Positions 59,915 through 64,000 of a stretch of 64,000 nucleotides of DNA are shown here, piece after piece; position 1 is the stretch's first letter, and each line of letters starts with the position of its first letter. The DNA is from Altererythrobacter sp. Root672. GTDB lineage: Bacteria; Pseudomonadota; Alphaproteobacteria; Sphingomonadales; Sphingomonadaceae. The position numbers were made by a program, and so were the translations under genes. The notes beneath the pieces are model-generated. The model was not told the origin of the DNA. It saw nothing but the letters and a program-made list of their open reading frames with translations, and did no database searches. Location: the NCBI RefSeq assembly GCF_001427865.1, contig NZ_LMHH01000001.1, forward strand, positions 620,001 through 684,000, written 5' to 3'.

Positions 59915-60382
59915 GTGTCCCAAGCACCAGCGATCGGCCCAGTGATCTTCGTCCGCCAGTTCCGCCTGTGGGCGGCTGCCCGTGCGAAGGGAGAGCACCC
60001 CTTGCCGCACATGCAGTCTGCGGTGAGCTTGTTCGAGACCGCACCCGAGTTGTCGGTCGCCTGCGCCAGCTTGTTCGACCTGGTCGAAGCTCAGCTGGAA
60101 AGGCCCCTCACGCCAGAATGCTGCTGCAGCCCGGCGTTTTCACGCGACGAGCGGGCCTTGCTCGGGATCCTGCGCCATGCTCCCGAGGCGGGGCAGCCGC
60201 TGACGAGTTCCGCGGTTCCGCATGGCTTGCCGGGTGCGATCTGCTGGGCGGCCTTCGCCATCCGCCGCGCGCTGGCGGAGACATTCGCCGATCAGTTCGG
60301 CACGCCTGAGCCTGGAGCCGGCCAGCCCTCGGCCTGTCCGTTCTCGCAGGAGACCAGACCGATTCTCGTCGCGGTCGCCTAA
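59915..60382 (+). CDS. Conserved-looking protein of unknown function
   Basis: 155 aa from a GTG with AAGGAG upstream. Soluble, helical, with two short cysteine clusters (ELSVACASLF, TPECCCSPAF). No signal peptide and no domain recognised. It lies divergently from rpsF and 33 bp before a VTT-domain gene on the same strand. Confidence 0.65.
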   Translation: MSQAPAIGPVIFVRQFRLWAAARAKGEHPLPHMQSAVSLFETAPELSVACASLFDLVEAQLERPLTPECCCSPAFSRDERALLGILRHAPEAGQPLTSSAVPHGLPGAICWAAFAIRRALAETFADQFGTPEPGAGQPSACPFSQETRPILVAVA

Positions 60383-60415
60383 CGCTGCAACGCTTCGTCG
60401 CATCGTCAGGAACGA

Positions 60416-60922
60416 ATGGCCCCGTTCCTCGTCCACAGCTTCGTGGATGTTATGACACCGATTATCGGGCAACTCGGCATGCTCGGCCCGCTGCTACAGA
60501 GCGAGGTCCTTTTGGGCCTCGCTTTCGTCGTGCTTACCGCGACCTTGATCGGTTCCGGGGTTCCCGGAGTGTTAATGCCGATCTCGTTTTCGTCGGGCGC
60601 CTTGCTTGGCGGATGGCTCGGCATCGCTGTGGTCGTTTTGGGCGCGGTTCTTGGAAGCCATGGGCTGTTCCTGCTCGCGCGGCGATCGTTTTCCGAGCGC
60701 CTTCGAAAACGCTGGGGCCCTAGGCTGGAGCGGTTCGATCGGGACATCTCCCAGCGCGGCTTCTTCTACCTCCTGGGCCTCAGGCTGCTTGGAATGCCGC
60801 ATATGCTGGTGACGGCAGCCTGCGCGCTGTCGCCTCTGCGCGCGAGGAGCTTTGCCCTGGCGACCTTGCTTGGTTTCCTCCCGGCGGTGACGCTGGCTGC
60901 CATGGCGGGTTCGGCCGTCTAA
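60416..60922 (+). CDS. VTT/DedA-family membrane protein
   Basis: 168 aa. Re-entrant-helix signature SGVPGVLMPISFSSGALLGGWLGI, then VLGSHGLFLLARRS and a C-terminal LGMPHMLVTAACALSPLRARSFALATLLG, as in DedA/TVP38/TMEM64 proteins that act as lipid carriers or scramblases. Shorter than most DedA proteins (about 200 aa). Confidence 0.82.
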   Translation: MAPFLVHSFVDVMTPIIGQLGMLGPLLQSEVLLGLAFVVLTATLIGSGVPGVLMPISFSSGALLGGWLGIAVVVLGAVLGSHGLFLLARRSFSERLRKRWGPRLERFDRDISQRGFFYLLGLRLLGMPHMLVTAACALSPLRARSFALATLLGFLPAVTLAAMAGSAV

Positions 60923-60993
60923 CCGCAATTCCGGGTTGTCCCTACGATCACGGCTGATAGCCTCTTCCCAAACGATAACTCGGGGAGGGGCAG

Positions 60994-61488
60994 ATGAAAG
61001 TAACACTGGCATTGGCGGGCCTTGCCTGCGGATTGGTGGCCGTATCGGCCTCGGCGCAGGAAGCGCCGACGCTTGAGTTCGCGTTCGAGGAAATCGTCAC
61101 TCTCGGCGAGGTCACGGTCCCGGGCGACACGGCGCAGGGCGGCCGCATCATCATTCCGATTACCGGCGGCACCTTTGAAGGACCCGCGATCAAGGGGACG
61201 ATCGTACCGGGTGGCTGGGACTATCAGCTGCGCCGGGCCGACGGCTGCAACGAGGTCAAGGCCGACTACTTCCTCAAGACCGACGATGGCGTGGTCATCA
61301 ATGTCGTGAACACCGGGGTCATTTGCATGGAGGGCGGGGCGATGAAGCCGGTCCGCACCCACCCTGTGTTCGAGGCGCCGCGCGGTAAGTACGAGTGGCT
61401 CTCGCAAGTGGCGTTCGTCGGCACGCTGGAACCCGCTCCCCCTTCGGCCGGGTCCGCGGTGAAGATTCGCTTTTATCGAGTTCGGTAG
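60994..61488 (+). CDS. Secreted DUF3237 protein
   Basis: 164 aa. Signal peptide to about residue 21 (ASA-Q). One DUF3237 domain: GGRIIIPITGGTFEGPAIKGTIVPGGWDYQLRRADGCNEVKADYFLKTDDG is highly characteristic of this beta-barrel family of unknown function. GGGGAGGGG lies upstream of the ATG. Confidence 0.87.
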   Translation: MKVTLALAGLACGLVAVSASAQEAPTLEFAFEEIVTLGEVTVPGDTAQGGRIIIPITGGTFEGPAIKGTIVPGGWDYQLRRADGCNEVKADYFLKTDDGVVINVVNTGVICMEGGAMKPVRTHPVFEAPRGKYEWLSQVAFVGTLEPAPPSAGSAVKIRFYRVR

Positions 61489-61585
61489 AAAGCGGGCCTT
61501 ACCGCCCGAAAACTCGGGTAACTCCCTATGGCGGCCTGATCTGGCAGGATTAGCGTGGCGGCGCAGCAACCGGCCAAGGTGAGCC

Positions 61586-62758
61586 ATGCCCCGATCATGC
61601 CGGCATTCCAAAGCCCTGGCGGTGACCTTCGCGGCCTCCTGTCTCTACGCCCATCCGGCGCTGGCGCAGGTCGAGACCGAATCCGGGCCCCCTGCCGACG
61701 CGGCCACATCGGAAGAACTGCCGCCGGAGACGGAGAAGAAAGAGAAGGACGTCGACCTGCTGTTCGCGCCGGTTCCGTTCTCGACCCCGACCACCGGGGC
61801 GGGCATCGCCGGCGGGGTGGTGGCGTTCTACAATCCCAATGGCTCGCCCAACCAATGGATGACGGGCGGCGGCATCGTGTGGACCACCCGCGGCAGCAAG
61901 GGGATCGGCGCGTTTCACAAGATGTCGTCGGGCGATGACGGCTTCCGCCTCACCGCCAGCGCTTCGTATTTCGACCAGTTCAACAAGTTCTTCGGCATTG
62001 GCGCGGACGATGGTGACCGAGGCGATGACCTGATGCTGCGCGACCAGCAGTTCAACATCAAGGCGACCGCCACCCGCCGGGTGTTTCCGCATGGCTATCT
62101 CGGTGTGCGCTATCAGCTGGGAACCCATAGCGCGGCGCCGCACGAGGACGAGGACGACGATCAGCCGCCCTCGCTGACCCCACCGCCGCCGGTCGATCAG
62201 ATGGAGAGCACCCTGTCGGTCGTCGGCCCGGTGTTTCAGTACGACACCACGGACAGCCACACCCAGCCAACCAAAGGCGTGCAGGCCCTCGCGATCTGGG
62301 TGTTCGGCTTCGACTGGCTCGGCTCGACCTTCAAGCACAACAAGCTGACGGTCGAGGGGAGCACGTACATGCGTACGGACGACAGCACGGTCGTTGCCGC
62401 CAGCGCTATGGTCTGTTCGGCGAACGGAGACGTGCCTTACTACAACCTGTGCCTGTTCGGCGCCGGATCGGACCTGCGCGGCTATGTGACCGGGCGCTAC
62501 CGTGACCGTGCGGCCTGGTCGATCCAGGGCGAAGTCCGCCACCAGTTCACCACGCGCTGGGGCGGGGTGGCGTTCATGGGGATCGGCGGCATCTCCACCT
62601 CGGTTGGCGACCTGTTCAGCGACAGCAATTTCTTGCCCGCCACCGGCCTCGGCGTGCGCTACCTGCCGTTCAAGAACAACGACGTGCACCTGCGGCTCGA
62701 CCTCGCAGTCGGCAAGAATGACCACGGCGTCTACCTGGGGATTGGCGAGGCGTTTTAG
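61586..62758 (+). CDS. BamA/TamA-like outer-membrane barrel protein
   Basis: 390 aa. Signal peptide (to about 28, ALA-Q), an acidic linker, then a 16-strand-type barrel: TPTTGAGIAGGVVAFY, a GSDLRGYVTGRYRDR turn (the RGY/RGF motif of the bacterial surface antigen family), GLGVRYLPF and the final Phe (GIGEAF). POTRA domains are absent, so it is a barrel-only relative. Its TAG stop lies in the terminal repeat of the adjacent 266-bp element. Confidence 0.85.
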   Translation: MPRSCRHSKALAVTFAASCLYAHPALAQVETESGPPADAATSEELPPETEKKEKDVDLLFAPVPFSTPTTGAGIAGGVVAFYNPNGSPNQWMTGGGIVWTTRGSKGIGAFHKMSSGDDGFRLTASASYFDQFNKFFGIGADDGDRGDDLMLRDQQFNIKATATRRVFPHGYLGVRYQLGTHSAAPHEDEDDDQPPSLTPPPPVDQMESTLSVVGPVFQYDTTDSHTQPTKGVQALAIWVFGFDWLGSTFKHNKLTVEGSTYMRTDDSTVVAASAMVCSANGDVPYYNLCLFGAGSDLRGYVTGRYRDRAAWSIQGEVRHQFTTRWGGVAFMGIGGISTSVGDLFSDSNFLPATGLGVRYLPFKNNDVHLRLDLAVGKNDHGVYLGIGEAF

Positions 62759-63022
62759 GGTCAGAACCCATACCCAGCGCCTTCGAGGCGGCAGAATGGC
62801 GAACATATCGGACGGAAAGGGCTGCCGGGAAGGCTGGATGCCTTTCCAAGGCCGTTTCTGTTCGAGATGGAAGCCATTCTGCCGTCCCTTCGGGATTTGA
62901 TCAAAATGGCCCATTGCTGCGTCAGGAAGACTGGAAATATCGACATATTCCTGCGCCTTCCTTCCTGGCACTGAGCCATTTTGCTTCAAACCTCGAAGGC
63001 GCTGGGTATGGGTTTTGACCCT
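62757..63022. mobile_element. MITE-like element with long terminal inverted repeats
   Basis: 266 bp. Ends AGGGTCA (62757) and TGACCCT (63022) lead into a 24-bp perfect repeat (AACCCATACCCAGCGCCTTC plus GAGG) whose complement lies at the other side. No transposase ORF. It supplies the last two bases of the outer-membrane gene's stop codon and fills the gap before the secreted gene at 63066. Confidence 0.72.
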
Positions 63023-63065
63023 GATTTGGCCTAACTGACCGGGAGAGAGATTCCCGGGAGTAGGT

Positions 63066-63839
63066 ATGCGTTCGAATTCACTGAAGTGTTTGTGGCTGGC
63101 CGCGGCCTTGTCCGGCGTGGCGGCCTCACCGGCCTTGGCGCAGGAAGCTGCCGGCCGGGCGACAGACTACACCGAAGTTACCTCGTGGCCGGACTGGAGC
63201 GGCATCTGGTCGCCCGGCGTCTCGGCCGCCTCCCGCACCACCGCCACGCCGCCCAAGCTCACGCCTGAAGGGCAGAAGCTGGTCGATGCCTTTAACGCGG
63301 GTAAGGAGCGGGGCGAAAACCTGCAGACCCAGGCTGCGAATTGCGTACCCAACGGCATGCCGGGGATCATGCGGCTGCCCTATCCGATCGAGTTCACTTA
63401 CTCGCCGGGCCGGGTGAACATCCTGATCGAGACTTACAGCCAGGTTCGCCGTGTTTATGTCGATGGGCGTCCGCTGCCCGAGGATCCGGATCCGGCGTTC
63501 AACGGTCACTCGGTCGGTCATTGGGACGGCGACACATTGGTGATCGACACGATCGGGGTGAACCCGGCCGTCAGCGTAGTGTCCGGCATTCATGCGACCG
63601 AGAACACTCGCTTCCGCGAACGCATCACTCGCACCGCGCCGGACCACCTGGTCGACGAGATCACCATCACCGATCCCGCGATTTTCGCCGAGCCCTATGT
63701 GATGGTGCAGAACTACAAGCTCGAGCCCACCTGGGAGATGCGCGAGTACGTCTGCCAGGAGAACAACCGCGACGGCGCCGATGCTGAAGGGCGGCCGGTC
63801 ATGGACCTGGGCGATCCGTTCGAAGGGTTGGAGGAGTAA
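63066..63839 (+). CDS. Secreted protein of unknown function
   Basis: 257 aa. Signal peptide to about residue 25 (PALA-Q). TDYTEVTSWPDWSGIWSPG and the block NGHSVGHWDGDTLVIDTIGVN are recognisable from a widespread, uncharacterised family of secreted proteins in sphingomonads and relatives. Four or more tryptophans in short repeats suggest a beta fold. Preceded by GGAGTAGGT. Confidence 0.75.
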   Translation: MRSNSLKCLWLAAALSGVAASPALAQEAAGRATDYTEVTSWPDWSGIWSPGVSAASRTTATPPKLTPEGQKLVDAFNAGKERGENLQTQAANCVPNGMPGIMRLPYPIEFTYSPGRVNILIETYSQVRRVYVDGRPLPEDPDPAFNGHSVGHWDGDTLVIDTIGVNPAVSVVSGIHATENTRFRERITRTAPDHLVDEITITDPAIFAEPYVMVQNYKLEPTWEMREYVCQENNRDGADAEGRPVMDLGDPFEGLEE

Positions 63840-63844
63840 TAAAT

Positions 63845-63868
63845 CCTCCCCGAGCTTGCTCGGGGAGG
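63845..63868. repeat. CCTCCCCGAGC/GCTCGGGGAGG palindrome
   Basis: A perfect 11-bp stem with a 2-base loop, just after the secreted gene's stop; may terminate it. Related to the palindromes at 5948 and 28211. Confidence 0.75.
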
Positions 63869-63878
63869 GGGCCACGTC

Positions 63879-63955
63879 CTTCGACAAACTCAGGACGAAC
63901 GGACGTTAGAATACATCTGACCCCCTAAACTCCATTCGTGGTGAGCTTGTCGAAC
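63879..63955. repeat. Inverted pair of REP-like elements
   Basis: CTTCGACAAACTCAGGACGAACGG (63879-63902, here split as arms of the family) and its inverted partner CCATTCGTGGTGAGCTTGTC (starting 63932), the same family as at 5994-6083. Confidence 0.75.
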
Positions 63956-64000
63956 CACAGGCGTGCGTCCGCCTACCCCTCCGTCACGCGTCTTCGACGC

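Overview
The window is a high-GC, gene-dense chromosomal segment that reads as an alphaproteobacterium of the order Sphingomonadales (sphingomonad or erythrobacter type). The basis is gene content and order: trpF/trpB-trpA-accD-folC, an atpI-atpB-atpE-b'-b F0 cluster separate from F1, aroA next to cmk and rpsA, a DUF5818 protein, a ydbH-ynbE-ydbL set, and interspersed palindromes containing CTTCGACAAGCTCAG. This is inference from gene families and synteny; no search was run.

Layout. 1-7.95 kb: a DEAD-box helicase tail, a UvrD/PcrA helicase, a small secreted protein, an MHS-type transporter, rsmD plus a pseudouridine synthase, an AmpG-like permease and a PilZ protein. 7.97-15.95 kb: a mainly minus-strand biosynthetic block (folC, accD, trpA, trpB, trpF, pyrF, lapA-like, purB) with one plus-strand beta-barrel gene between trpF and trpB. 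16-25.5 kb: a DUF3857/transglutaminase/TPR protein, radC, ydbH-ynbE-ydbL and a two-PAS hybrid histidine kinase. 25.6-28.2 kb: the F0 ATP synthase operon, followed by about 0.9 kb of repeats. 29-32.4 kb: gloB, a VOC protein, a GFA protein and rpsA. 32.8-37.6 kb: an accessory block between rpsA and cmk, made of a SARP-type regulator fused to an alpha/beta hydrolase and, divergently, a 42-aa membrane peptide, a ferritin-like diiron protein, an OsmC protein and a membrane adenylate cyclase. 37.6-41 kb: cmk, a CBU_0592-type membrane protein, an SMR (Gdx/SugE) exporter, aroA, a FYDLN zinc-ribbon protein and tRNA-Ala(GGC). 41-47.5 kb: the ffh-rpsP-rimM-trmD-rplS translation cluster, split by a membrane protein, a thioredoxin-reductase-like flavoprotein, a small membrane protein and a LysR regulator. 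47.5-55.5 kb: asd, GNAT, EmrAB-type efflux, GFA plus hydrolase, and an M2 metallopeptidase. 55.6-58.1 kb: a RelE/XRE toxin-antitoxin pair, a structured 141-bp palindromic element, DUF5818, an L,D-transpeptidase and an Lpp-like lipoprotein. 58.4-64 kb: rpsF-rpsR-rplI, a VTT/DedA protein, DUF3237, a BamA/TamA-like barrel, a MITE-like element, a secreted protein and REP-like repeats.

Most genes are housekeeping. The best candidates for undescribed biology are the regulator/diiron/OsmC block between cmk and rpsA, whose regulator appears to start at CTG; the toxin-antitoxin promoter with two identical-architecture operators, one covering the start codon; the closed multibranch 141-bp element beside it; and the 266-bp inverted-repeat element overlapping a stop codon. 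No phage, CRISPR array, complete insertion sequence or rRNA operon is visible.
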